A DNA stretch of 64,000 bases, taken from Gymnogyps californianus (taxonomy: Eukaryota; Chordata; Aves; Accipitriformes; Cathartidae). Below the pieces are notes generated by a model. The model saw nothing but the letters and a program-made list of their open reading frames with translations. It searched no databases and was not told the DNA's origin. Position 1 is the stretch's first letter. Each line of letters begins with the position of its first letter. Both the position numbers and the translations under genes were made by a program. Location: positions 29,883,001 through 29,947,000 of the forward strand of contig NC_059478.1 of NCBI RefSeq assembly GCF_018139145.2, in the 5' to 3' direction. Positions 12,601 to 23,320 of this stretch are shown here, one piece after another.

Positions 12601-12764
12601 TTGCAGTTGGAGCACTGAAGGAAAGTACCTTCCAAAACCTAAAGCACTTACAGGTACTGGATATTGAAGGGAACCTTGAATTCAGCAACAGTTCAAAGAA
12701 TATGGATGACTCAGAAGAGGAAATGGAAGATGAGGAAGAGGAAGAAGAACAAGATAAAATGTGA
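574..12764 (+). CDS. PODN: podocan, last six coding exons (5' partial gene)
   Basis: Coding exons are 574-683, 2951-3107, 5085-5200, 7217-7874, 10583-10731 and 12590-12764. Their phases fit throughout and together give 454 residues and a TGA stop. The product is a secreted extracellular-matrix protein of the class V small leucine-rich-repeat proteoglycans; the family is known to bind collagen and to restrain smooth-muscle cell growth. What is visible is an unbroken run of LxxLxLxxNxL leucine-rich repeats, several N-x-S/T glycosylation sequons (NGS, NET, NLS, NSS) and a glutamate-rich C-terminus. The match to vertebrate podocan, recalled from memory, is close over the whole length, including blocks such as [20 protein letters not shown] and [11 protein letters not shown]. 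It is not the paralogue PODNL1, which lacks these blocks. The signal peptide, the N-terminal cysteine cluster and the first repeats are encoded left of the window. Confidence 0.95.
684..2950 (+). other. PODN: PODN intron
   Basis: An intron bounded by GTAAGG and cttccaacag. I see no repeat, RNA gene or conserved frame in it. Confidence 0.85.
2951..3107 (+). CDS. PODN: PODN coding exon
   Basis: The acceptor is cttccaacag and the donor AAG|GTAACA. The first base completes the Arg codon begun in the previous exon, and the exon closes on a whole codon. It encodes [19 protein letters not shown] and continues to ALYKLHLK, which is two repeats with an NGS sequon. The reading frame continues into the intron for a few residues and then stops, so the donor is needed. 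Confidence 0.95.
3108..5084 (+). other. PODN: PODN intron
   Basis: An intron bounded by GTAACA and gactctag. Nothing further is recognised; the longest open frame, near 3795-4088 on the minus strand, looks random. Confidence 0.85.
5085..5200 (+). CDS. PODN: PODN coding exon
   Basis: The acceptor is gtgactctag, the donor TCTG|GTGAGA. The exon starts in phase 0 with [12 protein letters not shown] and leaves TG, which G at 7217 turns into TGG (Trp). It includes the NETF sequon. The polypyrimidine tract is weaker than at the neighbouring exons, but the frame and the match to podocan ([12 protein letters not shown]) fix the borders. Confidence 0.93.
5201..7216 (+). other. PODN: PODN intron
   Basis: An intron bounded by GTGAGA and tttcccaag. 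No repeat or RNA gene is recognised. Confidence 0.85.
7217..7874 (+). CDS. PODN: PODN large central LRR exon
   Basis: This 658-base exon encodes most of the visible leucine-rich repeats, from [17 protein letters not shown] to WRELSSLQ. The acceptor is ctgctttcccaag at 7216; the upstream ATG at 7185 in the same frame lies inside the intron polypyrimidine tract and is not a start. A tempting alternative acceptor at 7177 would create a stop with the TG carried from the previous exon, so 7217 is chosen. The donor is CAG|GTAGAA; read-through adds about 25 unrelated residues and a stop. NLS sequons occur twice. Confidence 0.95.
8335..8405 (+). repeat. tRNA-derived SINE remnant (MIR-like head)
   Basis: The stretch reads like a decayed tRNA head: an A-box-like AGCTCAGCTGGCTAAGGC followed about 27 bases later by a B-box-like GGTCTGGATTCAATC. 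The stems do not pair well, so it is not a working tRNA gene. A MIR or other amniote tRNA-SINE relic is the likeliest reading. Confidence 0.45.
8893..8920. repeat. TG-rich microsatellite
   Basis: An alternating TG run interrupted by TATG and GCG. Confidence 0.8.
10370..10387. repeat. (TA)n microsatellite
   Basis: Nine uninterrupted AT dinucleotides, followed by a looser AT-rich stretch. Confidence 0.85.
10454..10466 (+). repeat. poly-G run
   Basis: Thirteen consecutive G residues on the coding strand of the PODN intron, about 115 bases before the exon at 10583. Confidence 0.9.
10583..10731 (+). CDS. PODN: PODN coding exon
   Basis: A strong acceptor (tctcttccttgcag) and a CTCAG|GTAAGG donor bound this exon. 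It starts in phase 0 with [13 protein letters not shown] and carries [12 protein letters not shown], ending two bases into an Arg codon completed at 12590. It encodes two leucine-rich repeats. Confidence 0.95.
10732..12589 (+). other. PODN: PODN last intron
   Basis: An intron bounded by GTAAGG and gtttaaag. It contains a 25-26 bp tandem duplication at 12448-12498, and nothing else is recognised. Confidence 0.85.
12448..12498. repeat. two-copy tandem duplication, about 25 bp
   Basis: The unit gggtcagcgtaaagttagag plus taacgc is repeated at once as gggtcagtgtaagttagagt plus aactc, with two substitutions and one missing base. It is a local duplication about 90 bases upstream of the terminal PODN exon. 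Confidence 0.8.
12590..12764 (+). CDS. PODN: PODN terminal coding exon with acidic tail
   Basis: The acceptor is tgtttaaag at 12589. The exon runs [14 protein letters not shown] to [11 protein letters not shown], the last repeat, and then a tail in which 12 of the last 19 residues are Glu or Asp, ending DKM and TGA. An acidic C-terminus is a known podocan feature. An NSS sequon lies before the tail. Confidence 0.95.
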
Positions 12765-13990
12765 ACTCACACAATCACATCATGTGGGAGGTAACAACTG
12801 TAGTTTAGTTAAATCAAGGACCCAGTTCTCAGACTCTTGTGTAAATAATTCCAATTTACAAGTGTGATTGAAACATAACAAGTGGGTGTCTGAACCCTAG
12901 ACTCAAAGAATTGCAGAATCAAAAAGGGTTGAAAATGCATTATTTTGTAAAGTGAAACAGTCAGTATGTATCTGTGTTTTATCAGAGGCAGTGGACTGTT
13001 CATAGTGGCTTCTGCTTATAGCCACAGCAGAAACAATAGGTAAATATGAAGGTCATTATTTACTAATTCTGATAACAAAAAATGAAAAGGCATTTCATGA
13101 TATTTTTAAGCAACTAGTTCAAAAGGAAAACAAAGAACAAACTGTGAAGCTTACTGATGCAGAAGACCATGTGAGCTGAAAATGGATTAAAAAAATTAGA
13201 TAAATTAAAGGAAGATAGACCCATTGGTGTCTGTTAAACATGGCATTAAGATTACAACCTCTATCTCAAGCAGTCCTTAAATCACTGACTACTCAGAGTG
13301 GGAAGATGATGCTATACCTGGCATATTTCTTATGGAAAGAATATCTACTTCAGGTCACTTTTGGAGATGGTATGCAGGGCTGGATTGATGCCTGGTCCAG
13401 GATAGCCGGTTCTCACAACAGCCTCTGCTTTTGCTACTGATAAGTCTTGGTGAGGGTTCATTGCTCACTTCACCCAGATTCACTGAAAGGCTTCTGGCCA
13501 GTTACAGGGTGTGATTGCTGCTGACTTTGGTTCCAGACTGGTAATTGAAATTAAGATCTCAGTATTCCATAAACAGTCTGGCCAGCCACTCTCTGTAGTT
13601 GAATCTTTTCTCTTTTCAACTGCAGAAGAAAAGATGAAGGGAGAATGATGTTTGAAGAATATGCATTTTTCCATAAGAAGAATAGGGATCTGCTTAATGC
13701 ATCTCTTAAGCATTCTGTGTTCAAAGATGATGAGGTTCAAGACACTACTCTCTACTTTTGGAGATCTAAACTCTAAGACTTGAAAAAAAATGCTTAGTTT
13801 TGTCCCTAATCAATGTTTTGTCATGGAGAATGACATAAGGAATTGCTAGGAATAGTGCTAATACGCTGAAAAGATGATGGGGCTTGAAAAGGGCAGAAGC
13901 TACTTGGAAAGTCAAACGTTAGACCTCCTGGCTGGGCTGTATGAAAACTTTGTGAGACAAGAAATAAAAGACTTAGAGTACATATAACTT
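12765..13990 (+). other. PODN: PODN 3' untranslated region (inferred)
   Basis: This runs from the stop codon to shortly after the AATAAA at 13963-13968. The reading is inferred from the signal and the lack of further coding similarity; no transcript was available. Open frames inside it on both strands are short and unrecognised. Confidence 0.7.
13963..13968 (+). promoter_or_regulatory. PODN: PODN polyadenylation signal AATAAA
   Basis: A canonical AATAAA about 1.2 kb after the PODN stop is followed, some 40 bases later, by a T/G-rich stretch (tctggtttggtttggggc) that fits a downstream cleavage element. It is the first well-formed signal after the stop codon. Confidence 0.7.
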
Positions 13991-16899
13991 CCGAATCAAC
14001 ACATCTCTGGTTTGGTTTGGGGCACGTGTGACATGTCAGCAGGTACTAAGTTTAGCATATTCTGAATTCTGTATTCCATTATGTAATTGATTTTGTTTTT
14101 CTGATGTTTTGCAGGAAAGCATATGGAAAATTACATATATGTCTATGTGTATATATCTACACAGATATACAGGGAACACTTAGCAAAACGTGCAATGAAT
14201 TACGCAGAAACTGTCATGGCACTGGGCCAGGCTCATGGAAGACAGTGTGTTACAGTGCCTTATTCAGGGAGAGACCCTGAATGCCTTTCCAAAGCTTCCA
14301 AATCATCTTATACAAGACCCAGGATCATAAGGGATTGCTCTGGAACTCACAAAAGCTGGCTTTTGTTTCTTCTGTTTCTCTTCCTTCACTGTTTCCATCT
14401 GTAATAACAATATGGGACTGTTTTGAACACATGCCTTCAAATGCTGTTTTTGTCACTGCATTTTAAGTGAACCATGTATATGCTTCTTTTCTTTTCCTCC
14501 ACCCCAAAGAAGCTGTTGTTGATCAGGCGAGATGGATGTTTGCAGTAGTTTCATGTGTGGAGCAGTATATGAGGCATTTTGGTCATCAAGCAGCAGTAAT
14601 AATTCTGGATGCAACTCTTCCTCTGTTATAACAATGTGTATATTTGGATGAGAAAAACAAAGTAAGGCTGGATCCCATAATTTTTTATCTCTACTGCCAA
14701 AGCCTGCAGTATATGCCTGTTTTAGAAAGGTTTTAAGATAAAACAATTGCTCTTGTGAATATATATAAAAAATTTGTATGTCTGCCTTCCAGAGCTTTGG
14801 TAAAGTTTCTGTCTTGCTGTTGTTTGCCCATGTGGCAGTTGTGTGAATGTCTCTGAAGGTATGTCCAGAAGATTGAGTAACAGTATGCAGTTTAATATAT
14901 GTGGTAGAATTTTTCACATATTGTATATCATTCACATTAAGAGTCAGAAGTGAGACTAATGAAGCAAGAGAGGTAAGTGAGTCTGGGGTGTCTCAGGAGA
15001 AAACTGTTAAGTGTCAAGAGAAATTTCTTTGTGTAGTTCAAGTCTGGAGACAGTGCCTGCTGCCATACTCTCTTAAAGCCTCACCTATTTTATGGTGTTG
15101 AGTATTCTCAGCTCCTATTGGCATCATGGAAGATAAGGAAACCAAGGAAAAGAAGACCTACAGAGGTACCTGGATGGCAAGTTGCTTATTTGGTTATTAT
15201 GTCCTTCATCTGAGGTAGCTAATCTGCTTGATGAAATGGTCTGTCTTTTGAGGATTTCTGATTGAACACGTGTTGTTTTGCATACTGCATTCCAGGATTT
15301 ACTTGGAAACACAATTGGCTTAATTTTTTACCAGCTGTTTTTCCTGCTGGAGAAGATCTAGTTCCACACTCTCCCTTTGGGTTCCCATAGCACATGACAG
15401 TAATTTCAAGCTGATATTTCCTACCTTAGACAATTCAACACGATCATGAATCATAGAAGGAAAGATTGCTTCCTGAAAAAAATAAAAGCTTGGCCCTAAA
15501 AGTTGCAAGAAAACACATTTTTTGAATTTCAGCTATATAGCTGAGCAATAAAATAGCCTTCCAACTGACACTTGGGATAGATTTCTATGTAAAATGTTTA
15601 CAGAATATAGCTCAAATCAATTAGCTATCTCCAGCAAACCCCAGTGGAAGTTTGGGCAGTCTTTGGTGAAACAGACCAATTTATTATACTCCTGAAGAAG
15701 CTGAGAATATGCAGATTTGTACAGTTTTATGGAGAACGGTTCGATTATCTTTAAACTTCAGTCCCTTACACTGTGATTCTGTGAGAAGTCGTGTGCCCCA
15801 GGCTCCCTTTGAATCCCTTGAGAGTCTGATGTGGTGAATGCAGGGGTGAAGGTACATTTTAGCACCTTGTAGAATCAGGCCCAAAATTTCAGGATGATAC
15901 ATACGCTGTTAAACTTCTTGATCAAGCTTCAGCCTTTGCCAAAGGAGACCCACCTACAGTTGAAGGAGGATATCCTGTAGACCAAGTAGAGTTAGGAAAC
16001 CCTTTTCCAAGTTTATTTCAAAATAACTGCACACTGAATCTGTCCTTTAAAGGAGACAGTTTTCCAGCAGCAGCAAAAAAAAAAAAGATACCCCTCTTCC
16101 CCAGTAAAAGCCTCACCCCCCCGAAGAGGAATGTCTTTTGATTGTCGTGTAAGAGATGGATGAGGGAGAACCACAGGCTTCATTCCTCACTTACCTGGTA
16201 TCATCAGCACGTATGACATTGGACATAAAACTGTCAAACCAAAATGGTAGTTTTCTTCTTTCTTTCAAAGGAATAAGAGGCTCCATGAGAGATGATGAAG
16301 AATAGTGAGAAGTCCACGGGACTAAGCCCACATATTTTTTTCGCTGTGGGTGGTACCTGTAATCCGAAGGTCCAACCCAGACGTTGGGTGGAGCAGGACC
16401 CAGGAACAGGGTCTAACTTTATTATTCCCTTTAGTGAAAATGAGGGGAGTTGGGAAGTTGGCCTCTCCTTAAGCCACAAAGTTCAGCCAGAAAGAGACAA
16501 CACCACCATTGTTTTCATGTAACTTTCTCCCTGTGAATTGCTTGGATTTGGGAAAGAGAAGAATAGAAAGTTTTTAAGGCTGAGCTAGATGTATGGATAG
16601 TAAAAACTTGAAGCCTAAAACGTTCAGTTGGCAACTTTATTCCTAAGTGCATTTGCACATGCTTGGTATTCATGCGTGGTCTGTATGCAAACTGAGGTCT
16701 GAGTTTATTTGCTGTTTTTCTTTTAAAGGCCATGTTTCCTCATTACAGAGGATACTGCACAAAATGGGGGGGAAATGGGATTTTTCTGAGATTGAATACG
16801 ATTTTTCACAGCAACAGGAGTACAAATGCAGCACGTGAGCTATCAAGAACTCAGTGGGTGCCAAAAATAGCCCCTGGATAATGAGCTTTTATTTCAGAT

Positions 16900-18010
16900 G
16901 GTGGGCACGTAGCCCGGCTGCGTCTGCAATGTGGACGGGCTGTTCTGCAGCCGTTCTCCTCCTCATCCCCATTCCTTCAGGCTCCTCACCCCCATGGCCA
17001 TGCCCCCCCTGAGGACTGGGGCACCCAGTGACCACTCCCTACCCACTCCTGCCTCTGCACGCCCTCCCCTCGCTCCTGCACCACACCGCTCCCCTCCAGG
17101 TAACACCAGTGGCTTGTTATTTGGGGGCTTCTGGGAAAGAAGGACAAAGATAATTCTATCTTCCCCAGAGGTTTTATCTCCCCACAAGGCGGTTATGGCC
17201 CCTTTTCCCTCCCTGGGTACAGGGAGGGGCTGCAGGGCCCACGCTGAGACACCGGGAGTCAGACTGGATCTGGGGAGCCTGTTTCCCTCTGCTCCCCACA
17301 TTCACAGAAGTGGAGGGCTCCTCCTGCCCCAAACGGGCAGAAAAGCCCCACAAAGGAGCTGGTGCCATCCCGCCTGCTGCGAGGAGAGGAGAGGCCCTGG
17401 CCATGGCGGCTCCTCTGCGGAGAGGTAGGTGGCACAAGGCCGAGGCCTTGCATCCTCCACGATGGCGACCTGTGAGCCCCTCTTCAAGGAACAACAGGAC
17501 CTCGCGGGTGACCAGCAGCCCCCAGCCTCAGCTGGCGGGAGGGGTGAGTTGTGGGGGACGCCAGCGGGCATGCTGCCAGGGAGGGAGGCAGGGTGAGGGG
17601 CTAGGGGAGTCAAGCACCTTTGTGGTGTGGTGAGGGGGCTCCTGCTCTGCCTCGAGGGCCTTGCCACACTATGCTGTGGTGTTTGGGGTTTAAATGTTAT
17701 GTTTAATGAAAAAGAGGTGCTTTACACAGTAAGTAGATACTCTTCTAAGGAAAATGAGTTAAGAAAGGGAAAAAAAAACCTCCAAAGGAAAACTTTTGAC
17801 CAAATTTGAACCGGAATGTGGTGGGGCAGGAGGGAGGCTGCAAAGTGCTCCCTTGGGGGAGCGGCGGCAGCTCCTAATAAACCGCCAACTGCAGACCTCT
17901 GTCAGCGACACAGCATCTCTGCGGGGCTGCTTCCCCTGAGAGTTGCCAACCACCCTCCTGACAGCCGGCTCTGGGTCAGACAGCCATGCCGGGGTGAAGA
18001 TCTGCTGGAT
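16900..18010. promoter_or_regulatory. GC/CpG-rich island, possible promoter of an unannotated transcript
   Basis: The DNA turns sharply GC-rich between AT-rich flanks, in two blocks (about 16900-17660 and 17800-18010) with CpG far more frequent than in the surrounding sequence. Inside is an ATG at 17462 in a fair context, with an open frame (MATCEPLFKEQQDL...) that reaches a GTGAGT donor-like site at 17544. No known gene or repeat is recognised. It could be a CpG-island promoter of a non-coding RNA, or a GC-rich repeat not recognised here. Confidence 0.4.
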
Positions 18011-19530
18011 CGTCTGAACAAAAGAATAGCTGCTTTGGGGACTTGGAGATTATTTTTCTTAGCTCCCTCTCATAAATACTACAGGATTGTGCATTAAAAG
18101 GGCAGTTGGGGAAAGGATCCTCCAACTCCTGCAGGTGCTGAAGAGTTGGGCTGGCAGGCCTGCTCCTAAGGCATCTGTGGTACAAACCCCCTCCTCCTCT
18201 TCTGCTGCTTTGCAAGACAGATAGAGGGGACTTTTTCCTGAAAAGGCTGAGGATCTGGAGTAGCAGAAGTTAGGTACGTGCAGGAGTGAGGTTACAGACC
18301 TGCATTAACAAAGTGGATGAGAACGGGAAGTGTCCTCCTCCCTGGGACCCAACTGCCATTTCTTCTGCTCTTCAGTGGTCCACACAGAGGGGAGAGGCAG
18401 GAGGGGTCTGATCGAAACTTCACGATTGTTCTCTTTTGACAGTGTTCCTGATGGTCAATAAGAGTTTAGTTTATGATGCTGTTTGTCACCATGTTGACTG
18501 AGCCTACTAACATTTTTACAAATTTTGCTTACAAAAAAGTGATAAGAATAAAGACATATTTTACAAATAATATTTTTGATGGGAAGCAGTGTCTTGGAAA
18601 GCTTCTATGATATAGTCCAATATCCTATTAATTGATTTCAATCTATACTGTAATATTGGTGAGTCTTTCTTCCTGGGTTTGGGAATAGTTGTCCTAAAAA
18701 CTTAAACATATATAGAGTTTTATATAATATGAATTTAGCCTTGTTTTTTCAAGATATTTCCTTCTCTAATTGGATTAATTTATGGAGGTCATTGTAATTG
18801 CTTTATTATGTTGCTAATATAAGAACAGTGAGTAAATTCCCTGAAGAACTCCATTTCCTTTAGTGAGGAAAATATTGGTGTGCCCTGTAGCTCTGATTCA
18901 CACTGCTATTGTAAAGTCAGCCAGCTGTGAGATATATGTGGAGGCAGTGGATGATAAATGTGTTCTAATAATCCAGTATACAAAGTGTTTCCATAAAAAT
19001 TCTTCAGTAGTATCCAAGGACGTTAAACAGTCCATCAATAAAGTCCTTCTTTAAATGGTTTTGAATCAGGCAAAGGCTGTTTTAATGCACAGTTGTACAG
19101 GCTATCTCAAGTTTTCCCCATGGTAGTTCCAGAATCTGTTTTTAGCATATGATTATGATACTGCCGAGAACGTTGCTTCTGATAAAAATTTAGATTGATT
19201 TGCAGTATTCTCAGCTCCAGTTGCAGACAAAAAATGAATGAGTCTCATGCTTTTATTACTTAAGATATAATTGTGTGTTTGTTGACAGTCATCAAAGAAA
19301 TTAGCTTTAAAAAATCCTTACTTAGGATATATCTTTTATACAGGATTAAAATTAACTTTGATTACTGATATAGCACTCTAGATGTCTCCCCTTCTTTGTG
19401 GTGGACCTCTGTTTTGGGTCTGTTTAATTCAAATGCAGCAGTGGGATAAAACTCAAAGCACTTTACTGACGTGCTGAAGACAGTAGAGTTGCTGCACCGT
19501 GAAGCACCCTCATTATCCCCAGCTTAAAAG

Positions 19531-19680
19531 ATTTGGCACTGGAAGACTCACTTTGGTTCTTCCTGCTCTCTCTGTAAAGCAGGTAGGAAGAACCAAAGTG
19601 AATCTTCCAATGCCAAACCAGGCAGGAACAACCAAAGTGAGTCTTCCAGGTTGTTCCCACCTGCTTTCAGAGAGGGGACG
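19531..19680. repeat. nested inverted and direct repeats (foldback cluster)
   Basis: Arm 19532-19563 is the reverse complement of 19586-19617 at 30 of 32 positions, with a 22-base spacer. A second pair, 19568-19594 and 19649-19674, is inverted with two mismatches and one indel. The motif ggaagaaccaaagtgaatct (19586) recurs directly as ggaacaaccaaagtgagtct (19625). In a minus-strand transcript the two mismatches of the first pair become G-U wobbles, giving an uninterrupted 32-bp stem. Identity as MITE, hairpin RNA or plain local rearrangement is unknown. Confidence 0.85.
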
Positions 19681-22600
19681 AACAAAATGTCTGGGATGCA
19701 GATAATCTCTAACACCTTTTGTGAAATTTACTTTGGAGAGCTGCAGATTACTTGCACAGAAAGTACGGTATGGAGCTGTACATTAGTCCTGTGCACAGCA
19801 CCAGTGAGAAAACAACAACTGAGAATGAGGAGTCACAGTGGAAATTCTCTCCATCGGAGAGCTTTGAGACTTCCTTTCCGAACTTTCTGCTAGAGCTAGC
19901 TCCAACCACAGTGCTGGACTGATACCCTCCTGTCCGTCCTGATTTCTCCCTCCCCAGATACTTGGTTAGGAAGGATTTCATGTCAGAGAGATGCATTCTT
20001 CTATTAAAAAAACCAAGAAGACTGGATGATTTATTCTAAAACAAAGATCATACATTTACTGATTAAACTATCAATAAAATATAGACTACCCAAATCTCTG
20101 TACTTTGAGTTCATTTTCAAGAAAACTCATGAAATATAAAAGAACTATTTAAAGTATTTAAATGGAAAAGAAGATGGAAGATTAGGGTTGAAAATACTCA
20201 GTTTGACTTAGTTCTGTATAATTTCCACATGTTTTTAATAGCCTAGTGGTAAAACCCAATAAAACCACTAGAAGCAATGAAATCATAATGAAACATCTCA
20301 AGGTCAGTCTTGTTTTTCTTTTGGTTTTGCCATTTAGCCCATACAGTATTTGTAGCAGATGTAATGTGAGATATCTGTGAACATAAAACACTTCTTGTTT
20401 TGCTTCCCCTGCTTTTTCCATCTTATTAAAATACCCTTCTTGGGGGGCGGGGGGGGAACTAGAGATATTATATCCTTATTAGGAAAGTTCAAAAGCAAGA
20501 ATTAACTACAGTGAGTTTCATGTGGTGGGTCAAATCCTGGCTTTCAGCTGGCATTGTGTGCAGACACATACAAGTGTACGTTTCATTCCTAAATGAAATG
20601 CAGATACCTCTTTGTGATGAAAGACGGCTGCTTTTAAAGCAACACATGCAGAACTCTGTACCTTACAGAAGAAAAACTCCTATGATGGAACCTGAAAAGC
20701 AGAACTGTGACCTACCCTGAGCACATCTGTAATTTCCAGTGGCATGGGAAGTCTAGGGTTTTGTAATGACTTAATTGAAAACGCTTCAGGAACGGTATTT
20801 GCTTGTTCATGTGCCGGACTGAATGCTCTATGCTAGTTTGGAAGGAAGGACGGCATGCCCTACCACCAAAAGTCTTTGTGGGAGTACAAATAAATTTTCA
20901 TCATATCACAAATAGGAGAAGGAAAAGACTTGTTCCATTAACTGCATAGTCTGTTCCAATAGTTTTCAGTAAGTGAGAGGTAGCCAAGAATTAGCTGTGA
21001 AGGGCTGACCAGTGAGTCACAGATGCTTGTGGATACCTGCAGACCTGTCTTTAGTGGCTGTCTGCAAGCAGAAGCTTTGTGAGGAGAGGGATGGCTTGCT
21101 CCATCCCTACATCTCCAGCTGTCGGTACCTTATCTTGGAGCCAGCAAGGAAAGGAGGTTTGATTCTATTGCAGGAGAAGAAGTGATTAAACACTCTTCCT
21201 CTTCACCTAGCAATACCCACCATCTTGTCTCCCTGAAGCCTTTTTTATTCGTTCCCCAAAATACCACTCTCTCAGTAACAGACTGCTATCATTTTACTTT
21301 GACAGCCTGTAAAATACCTAAAATATCCTGTGACACATAACTGCCAAAAGTCTCAGCTTTGCCAAATCCATTCCCGTATATCATCTTCTAGGCTATAGAG
21401 ATGCAACCTTGCTACTTTATAAATGATGGAATCTGAGGTTTTGTCACGTAAAACAGGAGCCTGGCAATTGTGAGTAGTGATCCTGTGCTTCCAGAGAGGT
21501 AGTAGTGGCTAATCCAAGGTAATCATATGAGTCCCCTTTAATGTGTTATGTAACTGTCTCAGTCTTCAGCTGATTTATCCTTACCATGCAACACCCTGTT
21601 GAATTAGAAAACTGCTTTTTCTCTGTTTATAGATGGGAAGCAAACCCTGCGTTCTTGTGGTCACTTGACCATGAGATCACATCAGAGGTCTGAGATAGTG
21701 AATAATGAACTGAACTTAAGCAGTGACCACCCTTCCTGTTCTATTGATCTCATCCGTTTGGGGTTTTGTGGGACAAACCCTCTTAAAAATTCCAGAAGTA
21801 TCAATCAGTATGCTCCAAAGTAGTTAGTGAGGAATGTAACTTTGAGCATATATTGCCTCCTTAGTTGTATGTGAAATCATAGGCTAAAGTGAGAAATTTA
21901 ATACATGTATTTCATTTGCAGCTCGGCCCTCAGTGAATGGATGCATTAAATTTGTCTATTCTGGGGCCTCTTTTCCAAATGCAGCAAAGTCAGATATTTT
22001 CCAGCCATTATTATTGCAAAAAGATGTGCTCCCCCACTGCAAGATAGGCAGCAGTAGCGTCCCTTTAGAAAAACCTACATTGCTTTCTCTCCTCACTGTA
22101 TTTAGTCCTCAGCTGGAGGGCTGTGATCTCAGCCAGCTTAGTGCCTGGAGGGGAAAACCAGCAATTCCTCATTGCCACTGTGACTGTAATGAAAGATAGC
22201 TGTCTCGATGTAAAAACGCACCTGGTCGTTCAGTAGAGACATAGACACAGGAGTACTTAGCATTGGGCAAGATCAAAGGCAGCCTGAGTTTTCCAAATTC
22301 AGTTCATTTCCTAGGTTACACATTTTGCTTGCACACATCAACCACCTTCTGCTAGTAGTTACCTCATTTTTATGGAAAGCACAGGAAGGACTGAGGTTGT
22401 TTCCAAGACTATCCATCTGGCTTGAAGATGAAGCTTTCCATCTGCTTTGAAAGTATTACAAATCAGTTCACTGTTGTTAAAAAGGGACTAAAATTAATGT
22501 TTGTTGTAGCATTGAAAGCAAGAGCTCATCAAATAGGGATGTTACAGAGTTACTGTATTTTCTAAGTGCTTCAGCATTGCTAGGATAGCATGGAGGGAGT

Positions 22601-23296
22601 CTACAATTCAATGTTTTGGCTAATTATTTAGATCATCTTATTTGTATGTTGGGATACATACTCAGGTGGCACAAATAAGCTTAGCTGCAATTAAGTCATT
22701 TAAGTGGCATCAATTAAGACTAACTGAGAATATGAGTAATGTGTTAGTTCCATAAACTTCTGTATTTGGGTTAGCAGCCAAAAGCTCTAGGGAGTTAGTG
22801 GGATGCATAAATGCTCTGGTTGTGTCTCTTTCTCCCAGTTCTAATTCTTGCACAAGGATTTATTACAGCAATTCAACACTTCAAATCTTCCTTGGCATTG
22901 GCAAAATCCTCAAGAACCTGTTTTAAGATGTCTTTAATGATGTTTTATGCCACAACAATCTGCAGTGGCTTCTTTCCTCTCAGTAGTATCTCTAGAGCAA
23001 TGCAGTTGCAAATTAACCAGCATAAAATTACTGTCTCTGATAAGTATGTGTTAATTTGGGTTATTTCCCAAATTATTTCTTCCATAGCTGTATACAATGC
23101 ACCACCCTTCTTAATTATCTTCTCTCCCTCCTCAACACTCTCCCCTAGTGTGTCTTGAGTATACTTTAATTGGCTAAGTTCCCTTTCTTTTTAGCAGGGG
23201 GAGGCAACTTCAAAATAACGTTGAATGTTGCCAGTTAAGAAATATGTTCTTTCCACATATACTTGAAAGTATTCCATGCAAACTGTTGTAATTAGT

Positions 23297-23320
23297 GATT
23301 GATTGGTTGATTGATTGATT
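23297..23320. repeat. GATT simple repeat
   Basis: Five or so imperfect gatt units, one of them changed to ggtt. Confidence 0.75.

Noticed and set aside
16931..17667. Several overlapping open frames of 100-165 codons on both strands
   Set aside because: They follow from high GC content, which removes stop codons; the translations are Pro/Arg/Gly-rich and low in complexity.
22811..23158. 115-codon hydrophobic open frame
   Set aside because: T-rich DNA gives Phe/Leu/Ile-rich frames by chance. No family is recognised and there is no splice or promoter context.
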